A program made the position numbers and the translations under genes. A stretch of 64,000 nucleotides of DNA from Ramlibacter tataouinensis (GTDB taxonomy: Bacteria > Pseudomonadota > Gammaproteobacteria > Burkholderiales > Burkholderiaceae_C): NCBI RefSeq assembly GCF_027941915.1, contig NZ_CP116009.1:372001-436000 (forward strand), read 5' to 3'. How positions within the stretch are numbered: the first letter of the stretch is position 1; each line of letters opens with the position of its first letter. This document shows, in pieces, positions 24,720 through 33,447 of this stretch. A model generated the notes under the pieces. It searched no databases. It was given only the letters and a program-made list of their open reading frames with translations, and was not told the origin of the DNA.

Positions 24720-25699
24720 GCGACCGGCACCCGGTCTTCGGCCCGCGGCAGCAGCAGGCGCAGCGAACGCGCAGCCACCGAAAAATGCAGCGGCGCCTCC
24801 AGCACCCCCACTTCGCCGTCGGCCGCCACCCGTACGCGCCGCCGGCCCAGCACCCGCACCGTGAGCGTGCGAAAGGCGAAGCTGTCGATCTGCTCGGGGT
24901 CGCCGAGGCGTCCGAAAGCGCCCTTGAGCATCAGCCAGGCCATCGCCCCGCTGCCGATCGGCCGCGCGATCAGCGCCGCCAGCCGTCCCTCCCCCACGCG
25001 ATCCGCGATCGCCGGCTCCATGCCGATGCGCTGCAATTGCAGCCGGTTGTTGCCCACGAACAGGGTCGGCGTGCGCAGCACGGTGCGCTCGCCGTCGAGC
25101 TCGATCTCCAGCGTGAGCTGGCGGCGCCACTCGAAGAGGGTCTTCAGTCCGGCCATCACGGCCACCCAGCGATGGCGGCCGAACTGCTGCTTGAAGGCCT
25201 CGCGGTCCTGCAGCAGCTGCGGATAGAGCCCGAGGCTGGCATTGACCAAGAACAGCCGGCCATTGACCTCGCCCACCTGCACCGGCTCGGTTCGGGCCCG
25301 CAGCAAGGCGTGCGCCGCCGCTTCCAGTTCCTGCGGGATGCCGTGCTCGCGACCGAACAGGTTGAAGGTGCCCTGCGGCAGCACGCCCAGGGGGCATTCG
25401 TGGCGCCAGGCCGCTTGCGCCACGGTGTTCAGGGTGCCGTCGCCGCCGACGGCCACCAGCGCACCGCCGCACGCGCGCGCCTGCTCCGCGGCGGCCTCGC
25501 TGGCGTGCGGCAGGTCGGCGGGTGAAGCCAGGCCGACGAATCGGAAGCGCCGCCCCGCCGCGCCGAACACGGCCTCGAGCGTGGCGCGCACGTCGCCGGG
25601 GCCATGGCCGCCGGAGCCGGGATTGACCAGGATGAACAGCTCGGGCTGCGACCCGGCGGCTTCCGGACCCGGCGCCGGATCGGTGCACTCGGCCCTCAT
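24716..25699 (-). CDS. Diacylglycerol kinase-family lipid kinase
   Basis: 327-residue protein of the DAGK catalytic (YegS/BmrU/DgkB) superfamily. Visible motifs are LFILVNPGSGG, the nucleotide loop VAVGGDGTLNTVAQA (about residues 82-96), GVLPQGTFNLFGRE, and FVGNNRLQL. A membrane-signal is absent, as usual in this family. Substrate might be diacylglycerol or a sphingoid/isoprenoid lipid. Two-gene unit with the downstream phosphoesterase, whose start it overlaps. Confidence 0.85.
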   Translation of the reverse strand: MRAECTDPAPGPEAAGSQPELFILVNPGSGGHGPGDVRATLEAVFGAAGRRFRFVGLASPADLPHASEAAAEQARACGGALVAVGGDGTLNTVAQAAWRHECPLGVLPQGTFNLFGREHGIPQELEAAAHALLRARTEPVQVGEVNGRLFLVNASLGLYPQLLQDREAFKQQFGRHRWVAVMAGLKTLFEWRRQLTLEIELDGERTVLRTPTLFVGNNRLQLQRIGMEPAIADRVGEGRLAALIARPIGSGAMAWLMLKGAFGRLGDPEQIDSFAFRTLTVRVLGRRRVRVAADGEVGVLEAPLHFSVAARSLRLLLPRAEDRVPVA

Positions 25700-25747
25700 G
25701 CAGCCCAGCTTAGGGGCCGCGACCCCGGGGGCCTTGTCGGACGCCGG

Positions 25748-26485
25748 CTATCGCAGCTGTACGGAACCCGAGACGTTGACCACCACGGCGGACTTGCCCG
25801 CCTCCACCGGCACCGGGGCATCGGCCATGGCGGACTTGGCCTCCATCGCCATCATGCGGGGGCGCGGCGGCGATCCTTCGTCCTGGGCGTGGACCGAGAC
25901 CTCGCGCAGGCCATAGCCGGCGAAGCCGAAGGCTTTCGCCAGTTCGCCCGCCTTGGTGCGGAAGCGCTCGACGGCCTGCGCCTGCGCGTCGCGCTCGGCC
26001 TGCAGCCGGCGCTCGCGGCTGAGCCGGAACGAGGCGCCGGTCATGTTCATGCCCGGCAGGCGCCCGGCCACCTGGCCGATGCGGGCGAAGTCGGTGCCTT
26101 CCAGCTGCAGCTCGGCCGTGCCGACCCAGGACGTGATGCGCCCCTCGCGGCCATAGCGCGGGCCGACCTGGAAGGTGCCGGTGCGCACGTCGAGCGCGCC
26201 GGGCTGGGCGGCCTTGCGCGCCTCGGCCAGGGCCTGGTCCAGCACGCTCTTGAGCTGGGACTGGACCTGGGCCGGATCGGCGCCTTCGCGCGTGACGGCC
26301 AGTTGCATGCTGAGCAGGTCCTGCGGCACCTCGACCGCCGCCGAGGCGGAAAGCTGGACCACGTTCTCCGGCGCGGGAGCCGGCACCGGCATGAGCTGCG
26401 CCATGGCAGGCGCCATGCAGACCACCAGCAGGGCGGCCGCGGCCAGGGGGCGGTGGAAGGAATGGATAAAGCTGGGCTTGGACAT
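25748..26485 (-). CDS. SIMPL-domain (DUF541) periplasmic protein
   Basis: 245 residues with a clear Sec signal peptide (PLAAAALLVVCMAPAMAQ, cut after about residue 30), then a SIMPL/DUF541 domain starting VVQLSASAAVEVPQDLLSMQ and containing VRTGTFQVGPRYGREG and the TELQLEGTDF-type strands. Members are periplasmic or outer-membrane-linked proteins of poorly defined function (the family includes an oxidative-stress protein, YggE). Divergent from ompR across a 164-bp gap. Confidence 0.85.
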   Translation of the reverse strand: MSKPSFIHSFHRPLAAAALLVVCMAPAMAQLMPVPAPAPENVVQLSASAAVEVPQDLLSMQLAVTREGADPAQVQSQLKSVLDQALAEARKAAQPGALDVRTGTFQVGPRYGREGRITSWVGTAELQLEGTDFARIGQVAGRLPGMNMTGASFRLSRERRLQAERDAQAQAVERFRTKAGELAKAFGFAGYGLREVSVHAQDEGSPPRPRMMAMEAKSAMADAPVPVEAGKSAVVVNVSGSVQLR

Positions 26486-26557
26486 CAGGACTTGAATGTT
26501 TCTCAGGGCGCGGCGTTCACGCTCAGAAAGTGATTCGCTCCCATTCGCCGCAACTTG

Positions 26558-26631
26558 TGTAACAGTGTGTCAGGTACCGCCCGATTACCCGCTTTTCGCT
26601 GGACAAGGCCCTCAGAATCGGCTCTGTTACA
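26558..26631 (+). promoter_or_regulatory. Inverted TGTAACAG/CTGTTACA boxes in the ompR control region
   Basis: TGTAACAG (26558-26565) and CTGTTACA (26624-26631) are exact inverted copies 58 bp apart in the 164-bp gap between the SIMPL gene and ompR. They contain the GTTACA/TGTAAC core seen in known OmpR sites, so autoregulation is plausible. The second box lies 19 bp before the ompR ATG. The remaining gap sequence shows no gene. Confidence 0.35.
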
Positions 26632-26649
26632 AATACGTTTTGGAGCATC

Positions 26650-27381
26650 ATGACACAAGCTGCTGCCCGCACCGACAAGATCCTGGTGGTCGATGACGAT
26701 GCCCGCATCCGCGACCTGCTCAGGCGCTACCTGACCCAGGAAGGCTTCGAGGTCATCCTGGCGGAAGACGGCAAGGCGCTCAACCGCCTGATGCTGCGAG
26801 AGACCGCCGACCTGATCGTGCTGGACCTGATGATGCCCGGGGAGGACGGCCTGTCGATCTGCCGCCGGCTGCGCGCGGCCAACGACCGCACCCCGATCAT
26901 CATGCTGACGGCCAAGGGCGAGGACGTCGATCGCATCGTGGGGCTGGAGGTCGGCGCCGACGATTACCTGGGCAAGCCGTTCAACCCGCGCGAACTGCTG
27001 GCCCGCGTCCACGCGGTGCTGCGCCGCCGCCCGGCGCAGGAAGCCCCCGGCGCACCGTCGAGCGAGAACGAAGTCGTCACCTTCGGCCCCTTCGCCTTCG
27101 ACCTGGGCGCCCGCACCCTGCGCAAGAACGGCGACGAGTTGCCCCTGACCACCGGCGAGTTCGCCATGCTCAAGGCGCTGGTGCGCCATCCGCGCCAGCC
27201 GCTGTCGCGCGAGAAGCTGGCGCAGCTGGCCCGCGGCCGCGAGTTCGAGCCCTTCGACCGCAGCCTGGACGTGCAGGTGTCCCGCCTGCGCAAGCTGGTG
27301 GAGCTCGATCCGTCCGCGCCCCGCTACATCCAGACCGTGTGGGGCGTGGGCTACGTGTTCGTGCCGGACGGCGCGGGCTGA
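26650..27381 (+). CDS. ompR: OmpR-family response regulator
   Basis: 243-residue two-component regulator. The receiver domain has the acidic pair DDD (residues 15-17), phospho-acceptor Asp59 in LIVLDLMMPGEDG, Thr in IIMLTAKGED and Lys in YLGKPFNPRE. The C-terminal winged helix (about residues 140-240) includes LTTGEFAMLKALVRHPRQPLSREKL and YIQTVWGVGYVF. Close resemblance in both linker and effector domain supports an OmpR ortholog. GGAG precedes the ATG. A histidine kinase follows after 111 bp. Confidence 0.9.
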   Translation: MTQAAARTDKILVVDDDARIRDLLRRYLTQEGFEVILAEDGKALNRLMLRETADLIVLDLMMPGEDGLSICRRLRAANDRTPIIMLTAKGEDVDRIVGLEVGADDYLGKPFNPRELLARVHAVLRRRPAQEAPGAPSSENEVVTFGPFAFDLGARTLRKNGDELPLTTGEFAMLKALVRHPRQPLSREKLAQLARGREFEPFDRSLDVQVSRLRKLVELDPSAPRYIQTVWGVGYVFVPDGAG

Positions 27382-27492
27382 GCCCACGACGGGGGCGCCA
27401 TCGGCGCCGGCGAATGACAAGGGCTGAGCCGCAGTCGACAATCGGGGTTCGCACCCGGCCGCGGCCGGCGCCATTCGCACCTGCATGACGAG

Positions 27493-28953
27493 ATGATCCG
27501 AGGGGTTTCGACGACCAGCATGGACGCCACCGGGCCGGCCCCGTTGGAGACGGCACCGGCGCCGCTGGAGATGCGCCCGCGCGTCGGGCTGTCCCTGTTC
27601 TGGCGCACCTTCTTCCTGCTGTCGCTGCTGCTGATCGGCTCGATCGTGGCCTGGCTGCAGACCTTCCGCGCGCTGGAGTTCGAGCCGCGCGCGGTGCAGA
27701 CCGCGCAGCAGATCGCGTCGCTGGTCAACCTCAGCCGCGCGGCGCTGCGCTACTCCGACGCGATCGCCCGCGTATCGCTGATCAAGACGCTGGCCGAGCA
27801 GGAAGGCGTGCGCATCCTCCCAAGCAAGCCGACCGACGTCTATGTGGTGTTCGATTCCGTCTCGCTCGACGAACGCGTGGCCGACGAACTGGTGAACCGG
27901 CTCGGACCGGGCACCATCCTGGCCTCGGCCGTCAATGGCGAGCAGGGTTTCTGGGTCGGGTTCAAGATCGACGCCGATGCCTACTGGCTGCTGATGGACC
28001 GCAACCGCTTCACGCGCGTCGGGGGCCGCACCTGGCTGATCTGGCTGATCACCGCGGCGGGCCTGTCGCTGGCCGGCGCGGCGCTGATCGCGCGCCTGAT
28101 CAACCGTCCGCTCAAGCAGCTGTCGTTCGCCGCCAGCCGGGTGCGCGACGGCGACTTCGACGCCAGCCGGCTTGACGAGAAGGCCGTGACCAGCGAGATC
28201 CGCGAGGTCAACATCGGCTTCAACCGGATGGCGCAGCAACTCGCCAAGATCGAGCAGGACCGGGCCGTCATGCTGGCCGGCATCTCGCACGACCTGCGCA
28301 CCCCGCTGGCGCGGCTGCGGCTGGAGACCGAGATGAGCGTGGCCGACCCCGAGGCGCGCGAACACATGGCGTCCGACATCGACCAGCTCGACGCCATCAT
28401 CGACAAGTTCCTCGACTACGCCCGGCCCGACCACGCCGAGCTCAAGCCGGTCAACCTGCGCAGCGTGGTCGAGGCCTGCGTGTATGCCGTGCAGGACCAC
28501 GGCGACATGCGGATCAACACCGACGTGCCCAAGAGCCTGTACGTGCTGGCCGACGAAGTGGAACTCGCGCGCGTCATCTCCAACCTGCTGGAGAACGCGC
28601 GCCGCTACGGCAAGACGCCCGAGACCGGCATCGCGGTGGTCGACATCGCCGCCAAGCAGCGCAACGAATGGGTGCTGCTCAAGGTGCGCGACCACGGCAT
28701 GGGCGTGGCGCCCGAGGCCCTGCCCAACCTGATCAAGCCCTTCTTCCGCGGCGACGCCGCCCGCACCGCCGCCACCGGCGCGGGGCTGGGCCTGGCCATC
28801 GTCGACAAGACGGTGCAGCGCATGGGCGGCATCTTCGCGCTCGCCAACACCACCTCGGGCGGACTCGCCGCCCACATCAAGCTGCAGCGACCGCGCCTGC
28901 CGGTGATCGACGACAGCGACCCGGCACCGTTGCCGGCCGCCGAGGTCGGCTGA
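27493..28953 (+). CDS. envZ: EnvZ-like sensor histidine kinase
   Basis: 486-residue membrane kinase, presumably partner of the OmpR-like regulator just upstream. One transmembrane helix at about residues 34-56 (FWRTFFLLSLLLIGSIVAWL), a periplasmic loop of ~120 residues, a second helix at about 179-200, then a HAMP linker (ARLINRPLKQLSFAASRVRDGDF). The H-box is SHDLRTPLARLRLE with phospho-acceptor His266, and the ATPase has N (NLLENARRYG), G1 (VRDHGMGV), F (PFFRGD) and G2 (GAGLGLAIV) boxes. The ATG at 27493 is used; an internal ATG 9 codons later is possible. Confidence 0.88.
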   Translation: MIRGVSTTSMDATGPAPLETAPAPLEMRPRVGLSLFWRTFFLLSLLLIGSIVAWLQTFRALEFEPRAVQTAQQIASLVNLSRAALRYSDAIARVSLIKTLAEQEGVRILPSKPTDVYVVFDSVSLDERVADELVNRLGPGTILASAVNGEQGFWVGFKIDADAYWLLMDRNRFTRVGGRTWLIWLITAAGLSLAGAALIARLINRPLKQLSFAASRVRDGDFDASRLDEKAVTSEIREVNIGFNRMAQQLAKIEQDRAVMLAGISHDLRTPLARLRLETEMSVADPEAREHMASDIDQLDAIIDKFLDYARPDHAELKPVNLRSVVEACVYAVQDHGDMRINTDVPKSLYVLADEVELARVISNLLENARRYGKTPETGIAVVDIAAKQRNEWVLLKVRDHGMGVAPEALPNLIKPFFRGDAARTAATGAGLGLAIVDKTVQRMGGIFALANTTSGGLAAHIKLQRPRLPVIDDSDPAPLPAAEVG

Positions 28954-29114
28954 CCGGCCGCGGGCCGCCGCGAGCGGCCCGCACAAGACACTTTCGCGGC
29001 CATGCCCATGGCCAGCCCATCCAGGTGCGGACCTTGATGCGCGCGGCTCTGGCGCGGCATGGCTTTGGGCATCGCGCGAACAACCTCCTGGCCACACATT
29101 TTTCCAGTCGATGG

Positions 29115-29123
29115 TGCTACATT
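29115..29123 (+). promoter_or_regulatory. Candidate extended -10 before the DUF2726-like gene
   Basis: TGCTACATT lies 25 bases upstream of the ATG at 29149, with a good Shine-Dalgarno (GGGAGG) between. The same nonamer recurs before the small gene at 51376. No distinct -35 is seen. The 194-bp gap from envZ (28954-29148) holds nothing else recognisable. Confidence 0.45.
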
Positions 29124-29148
29124 CGATTACAAATCGGGAGGCAACTCG

Positions 29149-29886
29149 ATGGGTGATGCGCCAAAGCTGTGGATTTCGACGGTCGTGGCCATGTTCGGAA
29201 TTGCCGCAGGAATAATCGGCCACGTCTGGTGGATCAACCACGCCGCCAAAGCGCGCCGGCGCATCCCGCGCCACTGGCCTCTCGACTCGCGCAGGATGGC
29301 CAACTCCCAGGAGTGCAGGGTCTGGCGCTGGCTGGTGGGCGTGTTCCCCGACCAGCACGTGATGGTCAAGCTGCCCGTCACGCGATTCACCCTGCCGCGC
29401 GCCGGGGAGAACAGCGAATACTGGTACCAGCTGCTCGGCGGCGTCTATTGCACCTTCACCGTTTGCCGATCCGACGGGCAAGTGGTCGGCTGTGTCGACG
29501 TGCCCGGGCCCAAGGGGCTGTCGCGCAGCAACCGCCACCTCAAGCTGATGCTGCTGTCGCAGTGCGGCATCAGCTACTGGGTGGCCCGGCCGGGCAGGCT
29601 GCCCGACGCAGCCGAGATCCGCGCGGAATTCCTGGGGGAACAGGCCGTTGCCCCCGCCTCGCACGAGGACGAGGAACAGGCCAAGCTGGCCGCTGCCAAG
29701 GAGAAGCTGCTGGCGGCGCTGCACCGCCAGCGCGACTCCCGCCAGCAGGCGCGTGCCGCCGGCCGCGCCGGCTCGGATTCCGATCCCACCGGCCTGCTGG
29801 GGGAGAGCGACTTCGCACCGGCGGCCTGGCAGCAGCCCAACTCCTTCATCGCACCGCTGGACAGCCGGCCTGCCCGGCTGTGCTGA
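29149..29886 (+). CDS. Membrane-anchored DUF2726-like protein
   Basis: 245 residues. One N-terminal hydrophobic helix (LWISTVVAMFGIAAGIIGHVW, about residues 7-27) is followed by a basic stretch and a soluble domain. The domain begins near SQECRVWRWLVGVFPDQHVMVKLPVTRF, and ends LMLLSQCGISYWVARPGRLPDAAEIRAEFLG, which resembles the DUF2726 nuclease-like fold. In typical DUF2726 proteins an Asp and a His/Lys after the central strands are expected; here CRSDGQVVGCVDVPGPKG replaces them, so activity is doubtful. The C-terminal third is charged and probably disordered (KEKLLAALHRQRDSRQQARA). Function unknown. Confidence 0.6.
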   Translation: MGDAPKLWISTVVAMFGIAAGIIGHVWWINHAAKARRRIPRHWPLDSRRMANSQECRVWRWLVGVFPDQHVMVKLPVTRFTLPRAGENSEYWYQLLGGVYCTFTVCRSDGQVVGCVDVPGPKGLSRSNRHLKLMLLSQCGISYWVARPGRLPDAAEIRAEFLGEQAVAPASHEDEEQAKLAAAKEKLLAALHRQRDSRQQARAAGRAGSDSDPTGLLGESDFAPAAWQQPNSFIAPLDSRPARLC

Positions 29887-29911
29887 CCGCCCGGCTCGCC
29901 GGCCGGCGCCG

Positions 29912-31360
29912 TCAGAGCCGCTTCATCCAGTGCAGCAGGCGCCGCGCCAGCGGGCTGTAGGGCGGCAGGAACAGCGACAGCGCGTTCACCCGCGACTGCA
30001 GGAACACCGGCTTGAGCTTGCTGAAGGTCTCGAAGCCCCAGCGGCCGTGGTAGTGGCCCATGCCGGAGGCACCGGTGCCGCCGAACGGCAGGCTCTCCTG
30101 GCCTGCGTGCAGCAGGGTGTCGTTCACCGTCATGCCGCCCGCCGGCAACTCGCGCATGGCCACTTCGGTGCGTGCCCGCTCGCGGTCGAACCAGTACAAG
30201 GCGAGCGGGCGCGGACGCTCCTGCACGAAGCGCATGGCCTGCTCGATCGTGTCGTAGGGCACGACCGGCAGCACCGGCCCGAAGATCTCCTCGTTCATGA
30301 CCCGCGTGTCGGCCGGCGGGTCCAGCAGCAACAGCGGTGCGAGCCGGTGCCCTGCATCGCTGCGCTGCTCGCCGCCGAACAGGGGTACGCCGCGGCTGCC
30401 GCGGCCCTGCGCCTCCTCCACGCCGGCCAGCAGGCGCGCGTACTGGCGGTCGTTGACGATGCTGCAGTAGTTGCTGTCGGCCAGGCCTTGCGGGTACATG
30501 CGCAGGGCCTGCTGCTGCGCCGCCTGCACGAAGGCCTCGAGTTCGGGACGGTGCACGAGCACGTAGTCCGGCGCGATGCAGGTCTGCCCGGCGTTGATCA
30601 GCTTGCCCATCAGGATGCGCTCGGCGGCATGCGCCATCGGGTAGCCCGGCGTCACCACGCCCGGCGACTTGCCGCCCAGCTCCAGGGTCACCGGCGTGAG
30701 GTTGGGTGCCGCCGCGGCCATCACCTTGCGCCCCACCGGCGTGGAGCCGGTGAACAGCAGGTGGTCGAAAGGCAGCGCGCTGAACTGCGCCGCGACCTCC
30801 GCGCCGCCGGTGACGACCACGACCTCGTCCGGGCCGAAGGCGTCGCCCAGCAGCCGCTGCATCAGCGCCGCGTAGGCGGGCGTGAACTCCGACAGCTTGA
30901 CCATCGCCCGGTTGCCGGCCGCCAGCGCCGCCGCCAGCGGGACCACGGCCAGGTTCAGCGGGTAGTTCCAGGGCACGATGATGCCCACCACACCCACCGG
31001 CTGCGGCACGATGCGCGCGCGAGCGGGCCGGAACCACTTGCCGACGCCGGCGCGGCGCGGCTTCATCCAGCCCCGCCCGTGCCGCAGCGCGCCCTTGATC
31101 TCGTCCAGGCTGGGCCAGATCTCCACGATCTCGGTCTCGATGGCCGGGCGTCCGCCGAAATCCTGGTGGATGGCGGCCGCGATCGCGGGCTCGTGTTCGC
31201 GCACCAGGCGCAGCAGGCGGCGCAGGCGATCCGCCCGCGCCGGCCACTCGGGATAGGGGTCGGCGGCGAACGCGGCGCGCAGGCGCTCGAAGGAGGACGA
31301 CAGGGCTTGCGCTTCGGCAGCGCCGAGGCCCGCGGGACGATCGGTCACTGCAGCATCCAT
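29912..31360 (-). CDS. Aldehyde dehydrogenase (coniferyl aldehyde dehydrogenase-like)
   Basis: 482-residue NAD(P)-dependent aldehyde dehydrogenase. Key segments: VVGIIVPWNYPLNLAVVPLAAALAAGN, LLFTGSTPVGRKV, general base Glu in VTLELGGKSPG, nucleophile Cys in GKLINAGQTCIAPDYVL, and EEIFGPVLPVV. The overall form, with a short N-terminus and LPPYSPLARRLL at the end, matches the coniferyl/long-chain aldehyde dehydrogenase group. The start at 31360 has GGGAGGG upstream. It lies 14 bp downstream of an aminotransferase gene, so the two may act on an amino-acid-derived aldehyde; that is inference. Confidence 0.85.
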   Translation of the reverse strand: MDAAVTDRPAGLGAAEAQALSSSFERLRAAFAADPYPEWPARADRLRRLLRLVREHEPAIAAAIHQDFGGRPAIETEIVEIWPSLDEIKGALRHGRGWMKPRRAGVGKWFRPARARIVPQPVGVVGIIVPWNYPLNLAVVPLAAALAAGNRAMVKLSEFTPAYAALMQRLLGDAFGPDEVVVVTGGAEVAAQFSALPFDHLLFTGSTPVGRKVMAAAAPNLTPVTLELGGKSPGVVTPGYPMAHAAERILMGKLINAGQTCIAPDYVLVHRPELEAFVQAAQQQALRMYPQGLADSNYCSIVNDRQYARLLAGVEEAQGRGSRGVPLFGGEQRSDAGHRLAPLLLLDPPADTRVMNEEIFGPVLPVVPYDTIEQAMRFVQERPRPLALYWFDRERARTEVAMRELPAGGMTVNDTLLHAGQESLPFGGTGASGMGHYHGRWGFETFSKLKPVFLQSRVNALSLFLPPYSPLARRLLHWMKRL

Positions 31361-31374
31361 CACGCCCTCCCCGG

Positions 31375-32574
31375 CTAGAGCGCCTGGCCCAGGCGCGCGA
31401 TGCCTTCGCGGATCTTGTCCACGCCGGCCGTGGCGAACGACAGGCGCAGCGAGCTGGTGTCGGGGTCTCGTGCGAAGAACGGCGCGCCCGGCACGAAGGC
31501 CACGCCCTGCTCGATGGCGCGCCGGGCGAACTCGCCCGCGTCCCGGACCTTGCCGCCGGCGCCCGTGAGGCGCGCCCAGAAGAACAGCCCGCCCTGCGGC
31601 TGGGTGAAGGTGATGGCGTCCCCCAGCTCGCGCTGCAGCGCGTCGCCCATGGCCTGCGCCCGCTCGGCATAGACCTGGCGCACGTGCTTCAGGGTCTGCG
31701 GCATGCGGCCGCTGCGCAGGTACTGCGCCGCCGTGGCCTGGGCGAAGGTGCTGGTGTGGGCATCGCTGAACTGCTTGCACATGGTGGCCCTGGCCAGCAG
31801 CTCGGCGGGCCCGACCAGCCAGCCCACGCGCAGGCCCGGCGACAGCACCTTGCTCAGGCTGCCGCAGCGGGCCAGCCACTCGCGCGAGCCCGGCACGTCC
31901 TTCGACAGCGCCAGCAGCGAAGGCGGCGGCGGCTCGGGGCTGAAGTACAGGTCGCCGTAGGGATCGTCCTCGACGATCAAGGTCCGGTACTTGACCGCCA
32001 GCTCCAGGATGCGGCGGCGCCGCTCCAGCGACAGCAAGGCCCCGCTCGGGTTGCCGAAGGTCGGGATCAGGTAGACGAACTTGGGCTTGTGCTCGGCGAT
32101 CAGCGCCTCCAGCCGGTCGACCTGCACGCCCTGCGCGTCGATCGGGGCCGAGACCAGCTCGGCGCCATAGAGCCGGAAGCACTGGATGGTGGCCAGGAAG
32201 GTCGGCCCTTCCACGATCACCTTGTCGCCGGGGTCCACCAGGGTCTTGCCCAGCAGGTCCAGCGCCTGCTGGCTGCCGGTAGTGACGATCAGCTGGCTGG
32301 CTTCCAGGCCGGCCACGCCCTTGCCCTGCTCGAAGGCGGCCAGCTGCTCGCGCAGCGGCTCGTAGCCCTCGGTGGCGCCGTACTGCAGCGCGGCGCCGGG
32401 CTCCTCGGCCAGCGCCTTCTGGCTGGCTTCGCGCAGGCCCTCCACGTCGAACATGGCGCTGTCCGGAAAGCCGCCGGCAAAGGAAATGATCCCGGGCTTG
32501 CCGAGCAACTTGAACAGCTCGCGGATGGCGGAGGTTTCGACCTTGTCGAGGCGGGAGGCGAAAGGCAGGGGCAT
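31375..32574 (-). CDS. PLP-dependent aminotransferase (fold type I, class I/II)
   Basis: 399 residues. The start MPLPFASRLDKVETSAIREL and IISFAGGFPDSAMFD place it with the 2-aminoadipate/valine-pyruvate-type aminotransferases. PLP contacts are visible: TTGSQQALDLLGKTL, PTFGNPSGALLS (Asn), VEDDPYGDLYF (Asp/Tyr), and the Schiff-base Lys in CGSLSKVLSPGLRVGW (about residue 240). C-terminal Arg for substrate carboxylate lies in SSLRLSFATAG. Substrate not determinable. Followed after 14 bp by an aldehyde dehydrogenase gene. Confidence 0.87.
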   Translation of the reverse strand: MPLPFASRLDKVETSAIRELFKLLGKPGIISFAGGFPDSAMFDVEGLREASQKALAEEPGAALQYGATEGYEPLREQLAAFEQGKGVAGLEASQLIVTTGSQQALDLLGKTLVDPGDKVIVEGPTFLATIQCFRLYGAELVSAPIDAQGVQVDRLEALIAEHKPKFVYLIPTFGNPSGALLSLERRRRILELAVKYRTLIVEDDPYGDLYFSPEPPPPSLLALSKDVPGSREWLARCGSLSKVLSPGLRVGWLVGPAELLARATMCKQFSDAHTSTFAQATAAQYLRSGRMPQTLKHVRQVYAERAQAMGDALQRELGDAITFTQPQGGLFFWARLTGAGGKVRDAGEFARRAIEQGVAFVPGAPFFARDPDTSSLRLSFATAGVDKIREGIARLGQAL

Positions 32575-32662
32575 GGGCGTGTCGGCAGTCGGGGCAAACG
32601 CCCCCATTGTCGCGCCATTGGCGACCGCCCTGCCCCGCGTGCGCCCGCCCTCCGGTGCAGAC

Positions 32663-33292
32663 TCAGCGCGACGGCTTGTCACCGCCGCCCTGCACGCCGC
32701 GACGGCTGTCGCGCTCCTCGTCCGGGTCGCGCAGGTCCAGCGGGGGCTGCTCGCCGATGCGGCCGGCCGCCAGCGCGCGTTCGCGGGCGGCCTCGTTGCG
32801 CTCGCTCCCGCCCGGCTCGCGGCTGCGAAGAGAGGACCCCGCCGCGTCCGGGCCCTCGTCCTCGGCGCGGATGCCCAGGATGTCCTGCACCGAGTGCTGC
32901 TGCGGCCGGTGGTACACCCCCAGGTCGGCCACCTGCAGGTCGTGCAGGAGGTCGCGTGCGCGCTGCGCCTCGCGTTCGTCGCGGGTATCGACCACCAGCA
33001 CGGTGCGGCCGCTGTCGACGGCGCGCGACCAGCTCTCGTGGCGCCGCTCGGGGTCGTCGGCGCCGAACAGGTGGACGAAGAAGCCGGCCACCCGGTCCAC
33101 CACGTCGCGGCTGGCGGCGATCTCGCGGTCCGTGCCCTCCCAGGCCCGCGGGTCCTCGCCCATGCTGTCGGAATCGGCGGGGCCACGGTGCTGCAGGTGG
33201 ATGTCGTTGCGCGGGAAGCCGGCGGCGACCAGCCGGTCGCGGGCGCGGGCCGCAGTGTCGCGATCGTCGAAGGTGCAAAGGGCGGTGTGCAT
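32663..33292 (-). CDS. Hypothetical protein with general-stress YflT-like domain
   Basis: 209 residues. The N-terminal half (MHTALCTFDDRDTAARARDRLVAAGFPRNDIHLQHR) has the alternating strand-helix form of YflT/general stress protein 17M domains. A repeat of this form follows around TVLVVDTRDEREAQRARDLL. The C-terminal ~70 residues are charged and low in complexity (SLRSREPGGSERNEAARER). No catalytic motif is seen. Divergent from the yihY-like gene across 155 bp; the gap to the aminotransferase gene downstream is 88 bp. Confidence 0.65.
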   Translation of the reverse strand: MHTALCTFDDRDTAARARDRLVAAGFPRNDIHLQHRGPADSDSMGEDPRAWEGTDREIAASRDVVDRVAGFFVHLFGADDPERRHESWSRAVDSGRTVLVVDTRDEREAQRARDLLHDLQVADLGVYHRPQQHSVQDILGIRAEDEGPDAAGSSLRSREPGGSERNEAARERALAAGRIGEQPPLDLRDPDEERDSRRGVQGGGDKPSR

Positions 33293-33430
33293 GGTGCGCT
33301 CCTTTCGGTGCTGCCCCCATTCAAGCGCGGTCGCCGGTCCGGCGCAGTCCGCCCGGCCGGGCAGCCGGTGTAGGCGCGGGACTACGTGCCGGCTCGGCCG
33401 TTGCGAACGCCGGGGACCGGGGCCCGGGCC

Positions 33431-33436
33431 TATAAG
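33431..33436 (+). promoter_or_regulatory. Candidate -10 just upstream of the yihY-like gene
   Basis: TATAAG ends 11 bases before the ATG at 33448, so a transcript would have a very short or no leader. No clear -35. Confidence 0.4.
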
Positions 33437-33447
33437 ACGGAAGCACC

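Noticed and set aside
29912..31360. 2-oxoglutarate semialdehyde dehydrogenase for the glucarate pathway
   Set aside because: The sequence features fit the coniferyl/long-chain aldehyde dehydrogenase group, and the gene is 4.7 kb away beyond unrelated genes.
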